Shown here piece after piece: positions 21,174 to 33,230 of a stretch of 64,000 bases of DNA (positions are counted from its first letter, which is position 1; each line of letters opens with the position of its first letter). Origin of the DNA: Gigantopelta aegis (lineage: Eukaryota > Mollusca > Gastropoda > Neomphalida > Peltospiridae); the NCBI RefSeq assembly GCF_016097555.1, contig NC_054702.1, forward strand, positions 103,174,017-103,238,016, in the 5' to 3' direction. The notes below the pieces were generated by a model that ran no database searches, was not told where the DNA came from, and saw only the letters and a program-made list of their open reading frames with translations. Both the position numbers and the translations under genes were made by a program.

Positions 21174-23953
21174 CATAGGCGTCGATCCGGTTTTAAAAGT
21201 GTGGGGGGGGGGGGGGGGGGGACTGATACATATACACATATTTTTATTTTTTTCAGGGGGGGGGGGGGGGTCGAGGTGTCTTGCGAAGCCCGACACCGCG
21301 AGAGCCGCAGCCGCGAAGCCCGTGGCGGGGGGTCTGGGGGCCCTCCCCCCGAAAATTTTGGAAAATTTACCCCTTCTAGGGCTGTTCTGAGGTGTTTTCT
21401 GCTGGCTAGCCGAGCTGCTTTCTGACAAAATATTTTTCGCCTTAATTATTGTGACTAAACTGAACAAATGGTATATAGATACAATATAACTTTATTGGTC
21501 AAATTTCTTAATTCAAGTACAAATAATGAACATGAATAAAAACAATGGTGCCACTGATGGTATTCCAACAAGTCTTTAATGGTCTAAAATTTCCCCAAAA
21601 CACTACGCCGTGTATCGCTCGATCCATCGACAAATTCAATTGCGATATCTCGTGCAGTGCACTCGGCAAGACGATTTATGTGCACATGACAGACCATCAC
21701 GTGGTTGAGACGCTGCTGGGTCATAGTGCTCCGGAGCCACGTTTTCACCCTGCGAAGTGCGCTGAATGAACGCTGAGCAGAGCACGAACTTGCAGGCGAT
21801 ACCAGAAGGAGACGTAGTAGGGTTGACACTTGCGGAAACAACTTTCTAACTTCTGGTACCATACTGCGAAATGTGATGCGCACATTGTCCACGCTGGAGT
21901 GCTCGTACTGTCGGCAGAAGAATGTCAGCTCCTGCTGCAGTGATTCAGACAGTTCGGGGTAGCGAGAAACGACGTCTTCGTCTACGACACCGGTGGTGAG
22001 CATGTCGGACAACTGCTTGTATGAGGTCAAGTCCGTAGAGGTGAAGAAGGCATCAATGTTAGCAACAGCACTGTCAACTGCCGCCACATACTGCACACGG
22101 AAGAACTCCTCTGAGCTGGTGTGCGTGTGGGATTTTTCGCCGTCATTGTATCGTCGTGGAATTTTCCGAGTGCGCGGCAAGGAGATTGGCTCAATGTTCA
22201 GTTCTCGAATTTTGTCAGTTGCCGTCTCAAAAATCGCGTGGAACTCCATATTTATTTCGCGCCGATATAACAGAAGGTTCTTGCTAACAACAGATGCAGC
22301 AACTAGCATCCCATCAACAGTTGTCTCTGCCCCTTGTAGCACTGTGTTGAATTTTTCGAGGCATTCGATCACTGGGAGAGATGCAACCAGACCAAGTACA
22401 CATTTCGCGGTAGACAGGAGGCTATGAATGCCGTTAGCCCTCGCTGCTGTGCTGCTGCCAAATGTAGATGATGCCTCGTTCAGTGCCTCCAGCACGTGTG
22501 CGTAGTTGCTAAGGACGGCTCTAACGGCAATCCCACGTGACAGCCAGCGTGTTGACAAAGCGGCTTCAGGCGTGAAGGGGAAGGGCTATCATCCATAACT
22601 TGCAGATCGAGGTACAAATTTTTAAATTTGCCTGATGAGTTGTAGAAGCCTCCCAGTTCCTGCACCACGTTAAGAGCATTGCGAAGGAACGGTGCACTCT
22701 CGATGGCCTTCGCACAGATGAGGTGCGTGATGTGTGCACCGCAATGCGTGTAGTTTGCCAGTGGTTGTACTTTCTTGATCAGTGCTTGGCAGCCTTGGTA
22801 TTTGCCCGACATATTGCTGGCTCCGTCATACGTTTGCGCTCTCAGATGCGTGATTGGGAGGTTGAGTCTGAGCAACGCGTCTTGCAGCATATTGCTGAGG
22901 CTGGCACCAGTCGTCTCAGATACGCTGTACAGACCGATAAAGTCTTCGTGAACGTCGTAAGCGTCGTCTATATATCGCACGCATATTGCCTCCTGTTCAA
23001 CGCCTTGGATGTCTTGGGTTCCGTCGACAATGACTGCAAAAAGGCCCACGTTCTTGCAAATATTTCGCAGCACCATGTGTGCCATGATTTTTAACAGTTC
23101 GTTTTGCACGGCAACGCTTGTGTATGAAGTTGTGCGTGTCAACCACCTCCGTAACACGACGTCATCGTTGCTCCGCAGCTCTAACAACTTCATTAAGTTA
23201 CCGTCGCTTGACTCTTTGCCGCGTATTGCCAGTCCCTGCTGCGCTAGATACTGGACGGTCGTCACAATCTTCAGCAGAGCGTTGCGTGCCTTCGTTTGTT
23301 CTTCAAGATGGTGCGTACTTAACTGTGCGTCAACGTCGTTGTTGGAAGACCGGAATTTCAGGTTGCTATCAGAAATCATATGTGCAGATGTCTTTTCGTG
23401 GATTTTGAATTTCTCAATTGCCTTCTTCCAGTTGCAAAATCCCTTGGAAACAAATGTGTCCTCTGAACACCGCGCCATGCCGGCCAAGTCCATGCATGCT
23501 GCTTTAGCACAAGTAAAGCAGAGTACTCCGCTAACGTTAGCGTCAAAGTGGAGCCATGGAAAGCTATCGAACCACGCGCGCTGAAAACATAGCGTTCGTT
23601 TAGCGAGCCGTTGCACCGGCATGCAGTTGACGTCCCGTGGCTGGTACGACACTGACGGTATGATGGGCAACCGTGTCTGAGAAGTGACTCTTTTCTCTGT
23701 TTTTTCTTTAACATCTTTACCAACAACTTCGACATTTGAATCCGGTGTCGTCCCTACTCGCAACAGAGTCTGGGCATGGCGTGGTATGGCAGTGAAGAAC
23801 TTTTTAATGTCCATGGTAGTTTTTCTACGGTATACTACCTCCGTTAGCGTTTCGTCCTGGACGATGCAGTTTGCCAAATAACCTGCGTGTAATTCATCAA
23901 ATCCGAATTGTTGTATCAAATAGCATGTCAAAATAACCGGATATAAGCCTATG
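21174..23953 (-). mobile_element. hAT transposon (ZMYM/TTF zinc-finger type), nearly whole
   Basis: The imperfect inverted ends CATAGGCGTCGATCCGGTTT (21174) and, on the other strand, CATAGGCTTATATCCGGTTA (ending 23953) bracket 2.78 kb. The flanks ACTACACA and AGTACAAT match at five of eight positions. G-runs lie near the left end (21204-21222, 21257-21270). The transposase fills the inside on the minus strand. Confidence 0.65.
21584..23814 (-). pseudogene. hAT transposase with one frameshift
   Basis: The start is chosen at 23814 (MDIKKFF, a common start in this family); the open frame runs further upstream but past the element end. The N-terminal half has a TTF-type zinc finger (about residues 63-150, RAWFDSFPWLHFD, VLCFTCAKA), then a DUF4371 region with DGTQDIQGVEQEAICVRYID and QTYDGASNMSGKYQGCQALI. 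Near 22560 the frame changes once: SRLKPLC in one frame continues as TRWLSRGIAVRAVLSNY in the next. The C-terminal part ends with the hAT dimerisation motif RSFSALRRVKTWLRSTM and a stop at 21584. No other break is seen over about 740 codons, so it is young, though not intact as sequenced. A sequencing error cannot be excluded. Confidence 0.85.
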
Positions 23954-24449
23954 AGTACAATGATAATTGACGAATACATTGTATGCAAAATATTCCTTAT
24001 TAGATTCCTGGAGACTGGAGTAGTTGTTTTTCCGACGATATAACCACGGCCGGTCTATAACAACTAAACTAGTGACCATCATCTACCTAGCGCGCATGCG
24101 CTATTGGTAGTTTGATCCGATGTCCTTGTTTCAAATTAAAATAAACGCATTTTTTTCAGAATAAAAAAAAATAAAAATAATAATTAAACAATATTATTTA
24201 CTTGACAAATTAACAAATATCGCTAGTAACCATTATTTATATAACTTTCGTTCCGTCTTTCCTTTACGTGTTTTATTTTATTATTAATTTCAAATGTCTT
24301 TTATTGGGTTTTTCAAATTATAAAAAAGTAGACGCCAGTACTGAACATTTCTGGTGTTACATTTTTATAGACTTTCTGCCCCAACACTTGGGTATAATTA
24401 TGTCAAATTACACATCACTACCTAAGTTTATAGATTGATATTTCTATTG

Positions 24450-24452
<3 letters not shown>

Positions 24453-24545
<93 letters not shown>

Positions 24546-24546
24546 C
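24453..24546. repeat. (GA)n microsatellite
   Basis: About 90 bp of GA dinucleotide with two late interruptions. Confidence 0.95.
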
Positions 24547-24880
24547 AAGCATATATATTATTCTTCAAAATAGCATATACACTTAGTGACATAATGCTAA
24601 GAGTAAATCAGCAATACCTGTTATTTATATGAAGTTCGAAATCAATTAGTCAATTTCAGTATAAAAGAAAGAACCATTAAGTTTTAATAGTTATTTTTAC
24701 TTGACCAATAACGCATATTTAGATACCGTATAACCGGAAACATTTCGAGGTTTTTCATTTTCGAGGTTTGGTAAATTTGAAATGGGCGTGTTTTTATTTT
24801 CATGTTTTAGCAAATCTGGTTTGCGAAAATTTTGTTATTGTTGTTAATTAAAAGTTTAACATCGGCTTCGAGTTGCTTAA

Positions 24881-25660
24881 AGCCGCACACCCTAGTTCCA
24901 TCCAGCAAAAATAAATTATAATTTGGTTAATCTACAAACCTGTAACACACTTAGATCACGTTTTTATCACATGGAGTGAAAAAGCAGGTTTTATATCGAT
25001 AAATACCATGGGAATCCCCATGTCCCAATTGCTTGAAATAATTTTGAAAGTTAGTATTCTGATGTCACCGGTAGAAGCACAACAATGCCTACGTCACGAC
25101 AAATTTCACAGACTTGGGGTGCGTTCGTTTCACCTCTCCTGGACATGTTGCAACTGTTCTGTCCTGGTTGTATCCCCTCTCCAGATATCGTAAGACTTAG
25201 CAAAATTATTGGTTTTAAGGGTTTGTAACGTTTTGTATTGAGACACTTACTTGTCTGAACTTTATTGTTACTGAAAATGTTCACGAACTGTGAAGAAAAA
25301 TCTCACAAATGAACAACAACAAATCGGATGTTGATTGCGCGAACCGTGCACGAGAAAACAAACCGAACCAAAATGATAACGGTCACGTGATATACCAACG
25401 TCTGTGACATTAAAAATAGATTGAACCTCGCTTGCTTAACGGTTTTTTCTCGACAACACGTTTTGTGAAAAAATGCAAAAAATGCATTTCGTGGTTTTAC
25501 AAACATCAGGATTACCAAAAAGCACTTCAGGTGAATGGAAATGTGTATTCTAAATAATAAAATGTAAGTAAAGTGCAATTTTATTTGTGAAAAATGGGGT
25601 TTAATAGCGAAAAACAACGCCGTAATGGTTAACAAATAAACGTAACTAGGGTGTGTCCCT
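24881..25660. mobile_element. piggyBac-like MITE family A, copy 2, inverted relative to copy 1
   Basis: The ends AGCCGCACACCCTAGTT and AACTAGGGTGTGTCCCT lie between TTAA sites (24877-24880, 25661-25664). It aligns along its length with 18650-19471 in reverse orientation, with small deletions. The two copies flank the LINE end and the hAT element as an inverted pair about 5.4 kb apart. Confidence 0.85.
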
Positions 25661-26289
25661 TTAATAATTTTATTATATAGTGGGCACAATGAATATTTGT
25701 GATTTATTTTTCAAGGTTTAAAATAAAAACTACTACAAATAGATTGTAAAATAATTAGTATATTTACTACCAGTCTAGTGTAGGAACATAAGAGCCGGCC
25801 TCAGACCACAATTAATTTCGCTATATGTTTCTATATAGCCTTAGTGGCTATAACATTTTTATTAATATCAGCAGGCCCGTGAAGTTTTGTATGTACCTTT
25901 GCCTGCATGGGGGACACATACCCTGAAAAGGACAACCCCTGTTGTCCAGCTCTTTCTCCCATCATATTGGTTTAAACAGACACACCCTCTAAACCAGGCC
26001 GGAGTAAACCCATTTTACACAAAAAGCACTACTTTTGCATGGGCCGGAATTACCACAAACAAGTGGTCAATGTCAGCAAGTTACACATGTTTACAAACTA
26101 CATGCTATCCCCTGTCACTTCAGTCAAACAGTTGCCACTTCATAGCTGTCTGCCATGAAATAATCACAGTCAAACAGCAGATTACTTGCGCGGTGAAATG
26201 GGAAGATAACTGTAATCTGAGGCCAGCCGGCACTCCAAGGCGAAATGCCAAATGGTGATTAGTTACGCTATATATACTAGAAAATATTT

Positions 26290-26399
26290 GTTTCGTCTGA
26301 AAAAAAGGGGGGGGGGGGAGACATTTCCTATGCTGTCCCCCCCAAGCTGAAAAGTGAGGGGGACGTGTCCACCCTGGCCCCCACCGATTGACGCCCATG
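26290..26399. mobile_element. Single end of a hAT-like element
   Basis: G/C-rich sequence ends GATTGACGCCCATG, whose complement CATGGGCGTCAATC resembles the terminus of the hAT element at 21174. A poly-G tract precedes it. The matching other end was not found. Confidence 0.4.
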
Positions 26400-26530
26400 A
26401 CTACACATGTATTTTATGAATCAAAAATGTACGGGGAAGCATGTTCACTTGCTACCGTCATTACGCCAAAGTACCGTATACTGGGTAATAATGCATTTTT
26501 GCAAACATTTCGACACACTTTGTTATGGTA

Positions 26531-26758
26531 GGCTCAGACATGATATCAACTGCCACGACGACGTTGGCCAACTCGACAGTTGCGCTGTAATTTCCCCTAC
26601 TACAAACTTACGACGGGTGCGATCAGATCAACAATTAATCGGTCGTAAGAGAACAATCGTGTTGTAAGAGTGCTCAGACTGGCAACTGGACAGTTGTAGA
26701 AGTCGTGAGATCGGCGAGTTGACGAAGTCCGTTGTGTCAGTTGGTAATCTGAACCTAG
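26531..26758. mobile_element. MITE-like element with diverged inverted ends
   Basis: TAGGCTCAGACATGATATCA at the left and, inverted at the right, TAGGTTCAGATTACCAACTG share order and content, followed by inverted CCAACTCG/CGAGTTG blocks. No TSD was confirmed. Confidence 0.45.
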
Positions 26759-27120
26759 CATTATTCACCCGTGTAAGACATGATCCGTTGTAGATCACTC
26801 TGAAGACATGCGACTGGTTCTTCCAGTGATGATCATACCATACAATAAAATGAGGGGGGGGGGGGGGGGGGCGCTAGGTTTTGATTGTCCTGTGACGTGT
26901 AGGCCTACGTTGTAAGTTGACCTGAAACTGACTACTGTGTGACGCTATCGCTCGTTAAATACGTTTTTTTTTTAATCGAGTTGTAAGATAAATGGAATCC
27001 ATTGGCCACTCTATGTAGTATTCCCTAATGAACTGTTTTGAACCAGGCCAACGATTAAAACAATAAAGGCGAGAGAGAGAGAGAAATATACACAGAGGGA
27101 TGGATGGAGGGAGAAAGATC

Positions 27121-27567
27121 GACGACACCACTAGAGCACATTGATGTATCAATCATGGGCTATTGGATGTTAAACTTATGGTACGTTAGACTTAGTCTGA
27201 GCGGGGAAACCCGCTACATTTTTCCATTAGAAGCAAAGGATCTTTTATATGCAACATCCCACAGACAGGAAAGCACATACCACGGCCTTTGATATATTAG
27301 TGTGGTGCACTGGCTGGAACGAGAAATAGCTGAATGGGCCCACTGACGGGGATCGATCCCAGATAGACCGCACATCAAAGCGAGCGCTTCACTACTGGGG
27401 CCACGCTTCCGACACCACTAGAGAACACTGATGTATTAATCATCGGTTTTTAGATGACTAAAATTTATTAAATCTGACAGTCTTAGAGAGGAAACCCGCT
27501 CCATTTTTCCATTAGTAGCAAGGGCACTTGTATGTCCTATACCACTGGGCTAGGTCCTACCCCTTCC
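27121..27567 (-). repeat. Two SINE family 2 copies in tandem, minus strand
   Basis: 27121-27409 is a full copy (tail, core ATCTTTTATATGCAACATCC, then head GGGATCGATCCC region). 27410-27567 is a second copy missing most of its core. Both start with the tail GACACCACTAGAG. Confidence 0.75.
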
Positions 27568-27942
27568 GTGCTTGGGGGTTAGTATTTGCAAAACACTCTA
27601 CCACCCTCTTGCGTTATTTCGCGCTGGTGGTGTCTGGCTGCATCCACTATACCACTCTCTTATTTCCTACACACGCGCTTGTTTAGGGTCTTTTCACTGG
27701 CAATGGTTACAATTTTTGGTAACGATATCAATTTAAACATGTTAAACAATGCGCCGAACACATTGACTTTGCGTCAACTCAACTACGTGCACGTGGAAAT
27801 CATGAAAATCATGATTTTTGCCTGCTGTACTCCAAGAGAGCACAATAGTTTAGATGTTTGTGAAGCAATATGCCACGAAAGAGCCTTTGAACACCGATCT
27901 GTGGTGATTTTCCCTCTAAACATTCGTAAAATAGTGAAAATG

Positions 27943-29200
27943 ATGCAGCGATTGACAAAAAACCAACGCAATCAAGCAGTATGATTGCTACAAGGTGGAA
28001 TTTCCATTCGAGCTGTTGCCAGACAATTCAATTGTCATCACTCCACAATAACAAGGTAAAATGGATGGTCCCGGCAAACAGAATCAACTCGTGATCGTCA
28101 ACGTCCTGGACAACCACGTGTGACGACCCCAGCGCAAGATAGATACATCCGGGTCCTTCATTTGTGTGATCGATTCCGTCCAGCAACCCAAACAACTGCA
28201 GCTACACGTAGTCTACAGGGTCCAGTGTATGAATCCACCATAAGGTGCCGTTTAGCAGCAGCAAGACTTCGTGCACGACGACTTTATGTTGGTTCTATCC
28301 TGACCAATCATCATCGTCAGCAGCAACTGGAATGGGCTCAACAACATCAAACTTGGCGAAGACATGATTGGAGAGAGGTCCTATTCAGTGATGAAAGTCA
28401 CTTTCATCTGCATCACGCTGAAGGTTGTCATCTGTGTGGAGACGTCGCGGAGAACGTTATGCGGATTGTTGTGTGTACCAGACCAATCGATGGGGTGGCG
28501 GAAGTGTGATGGTTTGGGGTGCCTTTTCTTTTGATCACAGGACACCCCCCACCCCACCACCCCTGCACATTTGTAGGCGACGGATGAATGCAATAAACTA
28601 CAGAGATGAAGTTTTACAGCCTATCGTTATGCCCATGTTCCAAGCACATCCTCACATGCATGTCTTTCAGCAAGATAACGCTCGTCCTCATACGACACGT
28701 GTGAGCATGCAGTTCCTAGCTGCAAACATCAACTCCATGCCATGGCCTGCTCTTTCCCCGGATATGGCACCTATTGAACACGTCTGGCACGAGCTGGGAC
28801 GGCGTCTTTATCTCAGACAACAAATCCAGAATATCCCTGACCTTGAGGCGGTCATTGTGCAGGAATGGAACAAAGTGCGACACGCCTTCCAGAACTTGGT
28901 TAACTCCATAAGGCGTCGATGCAGTGTGTATTGCATCCAATGGAGGACACACACGCTACTGATAGCCTATCCATTTGCCGATCGCATGTTCAACCATACA
29001 TATTTGGTTTTGACCCCTATGATGTTCAATCTAGTATCACAGAATAAAAACTCATCTCTGTCCATATGTGTTGATGATAGTGCTCACCATTGAATGAAAT
29101 TCACATGAACACATTTTCCCAGTGATACAGTTCACAAAATATTTGTTTTAGGTGGTGAACTGTGTGGTGCGTTTCTAAAGGGATTCAGTATATTTTCAGG
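27943..29200 (+). pseudogene. Tc1-like DD34E transposon, broken
   Basis: The frame starts at ATG 27943 (MQRLTKNQRNQAV). An HTH region follows (ISIRAVARQF..HHSTITR) with two stop codons in frame (27982-27984 and the TAA after TITR), then a GRPR-like RQRPGQPR. The catalytic region has LFSDESHF, a one-base frame change near 28425, VFQQDNARPH and SPDMAPIEHVWHEL. The last D and E are 33 residues apart, one short of the usual 34. A C/A-rich insertion lies after RTP. A right terminal sequence ending near TTCAGTATA (about 29193) is visible; the left end is not. Confidence 0.85.
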
Positions 29201-29908
29201 TCGCCACTCAAATCAATTCAGACAACATAGTTGCCACCACCACCCCAATATAAAAGTTTTTGCCTGAAGCAAGAAAAAATTAAAATGGGGGAGGGGATTA
29301 CAGTTTTGGAAATAAAACAAAACATTTCTATATTTATGGGCAAACATTAGTCAAGATATAAATAAAACAACAATACTCACCCATATTATTTGTCGATTTA
29401 TTATTATTATTTTGTTGTTTCAACCTACACCTGTATATATAAAACGGATCTCCAACATGTAGAGAGACCTAACAAAAGCAAATGAATCCAGCACGATGAA
29501 CTAATCAAGGACATAATTTCAGCAGGCGGCAACCCTCACGACGGGTATTGCTGTTTTCTTTATATATTGTCCAATGTTTTCACAAATAGCACATAAAATA
29601 GAACGGGTTTCCTTTTCTTTTTTGTCAAACCAAATTAAATCTCCCCCCCCCCCCCCTTAAAAATAAATAATAATAACATATCTGATTATGTTTCGCTTAC
29701 AGCTGCATTATTAACAGATTGGCATAAACTGAACAGTTTTTAAAAGAAGACGTTCCCAAAATCACTGTTCAATTCTGTATAATTCCATTACGCCAATTAT
29801 ATTACTAAAAATGTCAAATGATAATTATAAACACGTGCGCACATAGTACTTATAATAGTCACATACTACAATGGAAAACCATACAGTGATTCATGTCCGT
29901 GTATCAGA

Positions 29909-29911
<3 letters not shown>

Positions 29912-29967
<56 letters not shown>
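29912..29967. repeat. (GA)n microsatellite
   Basis: Pure GA repeat of about 55 bp between the Tc1-like relic and the TAMM41 3' end. Confidence 0.95.
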
Positions 29968-29969
<2 letters not shown>

Positions 29970-30102
29970 CTGTTGGATTTGCACATTACTATTACTGGAT
30001 TTTTAATTTAGGATTTATATATCCTAGTCTTACATACATGCGTATCCCCATTGGAGTAAGCATAAAGAGAAAATGAGACTATGAAGGATGAATATAACAC
30101 AT

Positions 30103-30108
30103 TTTATT
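30103..30108 (-). terminator. PolyA signal for TAMM41
   Basis: AATAAA on the minus strand about 170 bp downstream of the TAMM41 stop. It is the nearest good signal. Confidence 0.55.
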
Positions 30109-30277
30109 AGATCTATACAAACTTATGTTAGGTTTAATTCCAATACTCTCATAGTGACAGGATCACATGTTCACAAGCCATAAGTAATTTCCATTTGATC
30201 TAAAGGATAAAGGGCCTGAATTCCACTATGGACTCAAGATCCCATCAGTAACATGTACTCAAACACTGTTACTTACA

Positions 30278-31294
30278 CTAGCTCTTGAACATTTTCTTTA
30301 GTTTTGCTGCACTGTATCTGGCTGATTTTCCAACACCAGCAGTGAAGAGGCTTTTTAAACTCTGATTAAGGCTGGAATTCCATACAATACTAGAAATACA
30401 TTTTGCTACATGTTCACCACAGGCGCTATCGTGAGCATATTGTCTAAGAACCTCTTCCATGTCAGGATAAATTCCACCTTTGTATTTTAATGTCAGCAAC
30501 TCCATCTGTACAGCTTTGGACAGTAAATTCAAATGGTGAAACTGTGTAACATAACTAGGATACTGTTCAAGTGATTTGTTCTTATCCCAAAATAAATGCT
30601 CTTCATTTTCAAGAAACGTGTGGTACATTTGTCGAAAAAATGGCATATTTGGTTTCACAATATTGGAAATCTTGTTTTTGTCCTCCCCAACTTTCATTCT
30701 AAAATCACCATGGTAAGACAGGCCAGTGATTGTGATATAAAGCTCCTCTTCTGTGAAGGTCTCGGGAAGAATCAACAGGGCTGCATGGGTGGCACTTTGT
30801 AGATTTATTTGCATAGCTTTCAACAGATCGGAATCCGTTGGTGTAACGAGGAATTTCACCGGTTTGTGAAGACGTCCACTAACGTACAAGGAGTCCCAGT
30901 CAAGAAGATCTGTAATTAATCGTCTGGTGCTGATGACACCATATTTGATGAACCTATCCTCAAAGGGTACTAAAGTGTTGAAATATGCTCCAGCTGCAAA
31001 CTGTTCCTGAATCTTTGTGATATTTGTAGGTCCAAGGTACTTCAAGAAGGAATAATGCTTGTTGTTTGATTGCATGTTTTGTCTATGCCAAACAATAGGG
31101 TTATCAACAACAAATATAAAATCCAGCATGTTTTTGGACATGTCAACATGACCCTGCTGTTGGAAGACACCGGACCCATAGGCAAAAGCCATCTGAATTC
31201 CTTCAGGGAATGATGATAAGACCCTGTGGTAGACAGATGAAGTCAAGTGCTTCTCTGCTGTATTGGTACAGAGTCGTCTCACTATTCCAGCCAT
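30278..31294 (-). CDS. TAMM41: Mitochondrial CDP-diacylglycerol synthase TAMM41, single-exon
   Basis: A 338-codon uninterrupted frame with the family's length. The family makes CDP-diacylglycerol from phosphatidate and CTP on the matrix side of the inner membrane, the committed step to cardiolipin. The nucleotidyltransferase signature is clear: AYGSGVFQQ (GSG at residues 40-42) and MLDFIFVVDNP (acidic residues D58 and D64), followed by WHRQNM, HYSFLKYLGP, FEDRFIKYGVIS and SGRLHKPVKF. The C terminus ends in a basic amphipathic stretch (SAAKLKKMFKS), as expected for peripheral membrane attachment. The ATG at 31294 is the only good start. Family genes I know of in vertebrates are multi-exon, so an intronless copy 176 bp behind SDHAF1 is unusual; it may be a retrocopy or an intron-poor lineage. 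No disabling change is seen. Confidence 0.93.
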   Translation of the reverse strand: MAGIVRRLCTNTAEKHLTSSVYHRVLSSFPEGIQMAFAYGSGVFQQQGHVDMSKNMLDFIFVVDNPIVWHRQNMQSNNKHYSFLKYLGPTNITKIQEQFAAGAYFNTLVPFEDRFIKYGVISTRRLITDLLDWDSLYVSGRLHKPVKFLVTPTDSDLLKAMQINLQSATHAALLILPETFTEEELYITITGLSYHGDFRMKVGEDKNKISNIVKPNMPFFRQMYHTFLENEEHLFWDKNKSLEQYPSYVTQFHHLNLLSKAVQMELLTLKYKGGIYPDMEEVLRQYAHDSACGEHVAKCISSIVWNSSLNQSLKSLFTAGVGKSARYSAAKLKKMFKS

Positions 31295-31470
31295 GATGAG
31301 ATTTTATTTTTGAACCCCCAGGTTCAGAACAAAGAGAAGATGAAGAAGATTAGAATTAGTGTTATTTAGTCCTAGAGTTTTCTACTTTTTAAAAACAACC
31401 CACAGAATTTCTTTGATAAGTAAACTGAAACTATATTATTATTTATAAAAAGTCTAATCCTCAAGATGTA

Positions 31471-31716
31471 TTATCTTTTTTTTTCAGATTCAAAAACTCC
31501 CATTCTAGTAACAGAAGAATTTTTCAGTAGTTCAAGCTGTCTTTTTCCTCTTCTTAACATGTACTCAATTTTCATTATTTCCGTCTTGGGAATTTGTGCA
31601 TTTTGTTTGAACTGAGATTGAACATGTTCATATGTTCCAGGCTTTTGGGTGGCAACTCTCAGGAATTGTTTGTATAAATTCAGCACCTGCAGTTGAAGTT
31701 TGCTGTGTCGTGGCAT
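31471..31716 (-). CDS. SDHAF1: Succinate dehydrogenase assembly factor 1 (LYR protein)
   Basis: An 81-residue protein starting MPRHSKLQLQVLNLYKQFLR. It aligns without gaps, from memory, to human SDHAF1 ([20 protein letters not shown]). The LYR tripeptide is LYK here (residues 14-16). The segment KIEYMLRRGKRQLELL keeps R55 and G57, the positions mutated in human complex II deficiency. The protein brings Fe-S clusters to SDHB in the mitochondrial matrix. It lacks the long disordered C-terminal tail of the human protein (115 residues). An upstream acceptor (TTTTAACAG, exon start about 31820) implies a 5'UTR exon further right. The stop lies 176 bp before the TAMM41 start on the same strand. Confidence 0.92.
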   Translation of the reverse strand: MPRHSKLQLQVLNLYKQFLRVATQKPGTYEHVQSQFKQNAQIPKTEIMKIEYMLRRGKRQLELLKNSSVTRMGVFESEKKR

Positions 31717-31859
31717 TTGTGAATATCCAACTTTCCATTAATACTTCAATGAGCTTGTATTGGTAACAATCAAAGGATGACAACTGAATCTCATTTTTCC
31801 ATAATCTTTGATGACAAACACTGTTAAAATAGAAGGAAAAAACCCACATTATTATCATT

Positions 31860-32268
31860 CAAATACATTTTAATCACTGGCCTACATACAAATGTCACTG
31901 ATGGGGTTGGATTATCACCAATTTAGTAAAGTACAGTCTAAACATTACTAGATTTGAAGGGTTGCTGTTGAACCTGGTACAATGTACTACTGTAAGATAA
32001 TGAACCAAGGATAATAAACTTATATTGTTTTTAAATTAAATCTGGTTATTTCCTAAATTTTTATTTTAGCACAGCCTTGAAACTGTTCCTCTCCTCCTTC
32101 TTTGGTGAACTACTCACAGTAACCCCATATATTTTAAGCCACCCCCTCCCCAACTCTTTTCAGCAGGGTTCAAACATAAGAATTTGTCACAGACAGCAAT
32201 TTTAAGCCTGCCTACTGCAATTTTTTAAAAGGTGACTTTTGCTGCTAATAAATATGACTGAAAGGTTA
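31860..32268. other. Upstream sequence of SDHAF1, no further exon identified
   Basis: AT-rich; a non-coding first exon and promoter should lie here or further right, but no decisive TATA box or donor is seen. Confidence 0.35.
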
Positions 32269-32821
32269 TTTCGCTGCATGTACACATATTTCAAATGTAG
32301 TTTATTTTGTTTAACGACACCACTGGAGCACATCAATTAATTAATCATCGGCTATTGGATGTCAAACATTTGGTAATTCAGAGGAAACCCGCTACATGTT
32401 TTCTAATGCAGCAAGGGATCTTTTATATGCATTTTCCCAGACAGGAAAACACATACCACGGCCTTTGTCCAGTTGTGGTGCACTGGTTGGAATGAGAAGA
32501 TTTCGCTGCATGTACACATATTTCAAATGTACATGTATACAAAAATAAAGTTTATTTTGTTTAACGACACCACTGGAGCACATCAATTAATTAATCATCG
32601 GCTATTGGATGTCAAACATTTGGTAATTCAGAGGAAACCCGCTACATGTTTTCTAATGCAGCAAGGGATCTTTTATATGCATTTTCCCAGACAGGAAAAC
32701 ACATACCACGGCCTTTGTCCAGTTGTGGTGCACTGGTTGGAATGAGAAAAAAAACAATCACCTGAATGGATCCACCGAGGTGCGACGCAAACACCTCAAG
32801 CGAGCACTCAACCGACTGAGT
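32269..32821 (-). repeat. Tandemly duplicated SINE, minus strand
   Basis: The unit starting TTTCGCTGCATGTACACATA at 32269 is repeated at 32501, with almost no differences apart from a short insertion near 32530. Each unit holds the SINE tail and core (AGCAAGGGATCTTTTATATG). Only the second continues into the tRNA-like head, to about 32821. The near identity points to a recent duplication. Confidence 0.85.
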
Positions 32822-33230
32822 ACATGTAATATGTTAAATACTGGCGGAGAATATACACCAGATATATTCATTTTGTTGTCATTGAGGATTTTACTGACAG
32901 CTCTAATTTTTATCCAGCGCACAAAATGCTGTTGGTGACCCACAGCAAATTATATCTCAATGATGGCAATTGCAATCGTTAAGTTTGAGCCCTGTTTCAA
33001 CATCATGATTTTCATCCTTCGTACTAGGCATGCTGGTATTGGATTCATATTCCAGTATTAAAATTTGTTTTGTTCAACAACACCACTAAAGCACATTGAT
33101 TTATTAATCATCGGCTAATGAATGTCAAACATTTGGCAATTTTTACATATAGTCAGTCTCAGAGAAGAAACCCTCTACATTTTTCCATTAGAAGCAAGGG
33201 ATCTTTTATATGCACTATCCCAATCTAATT

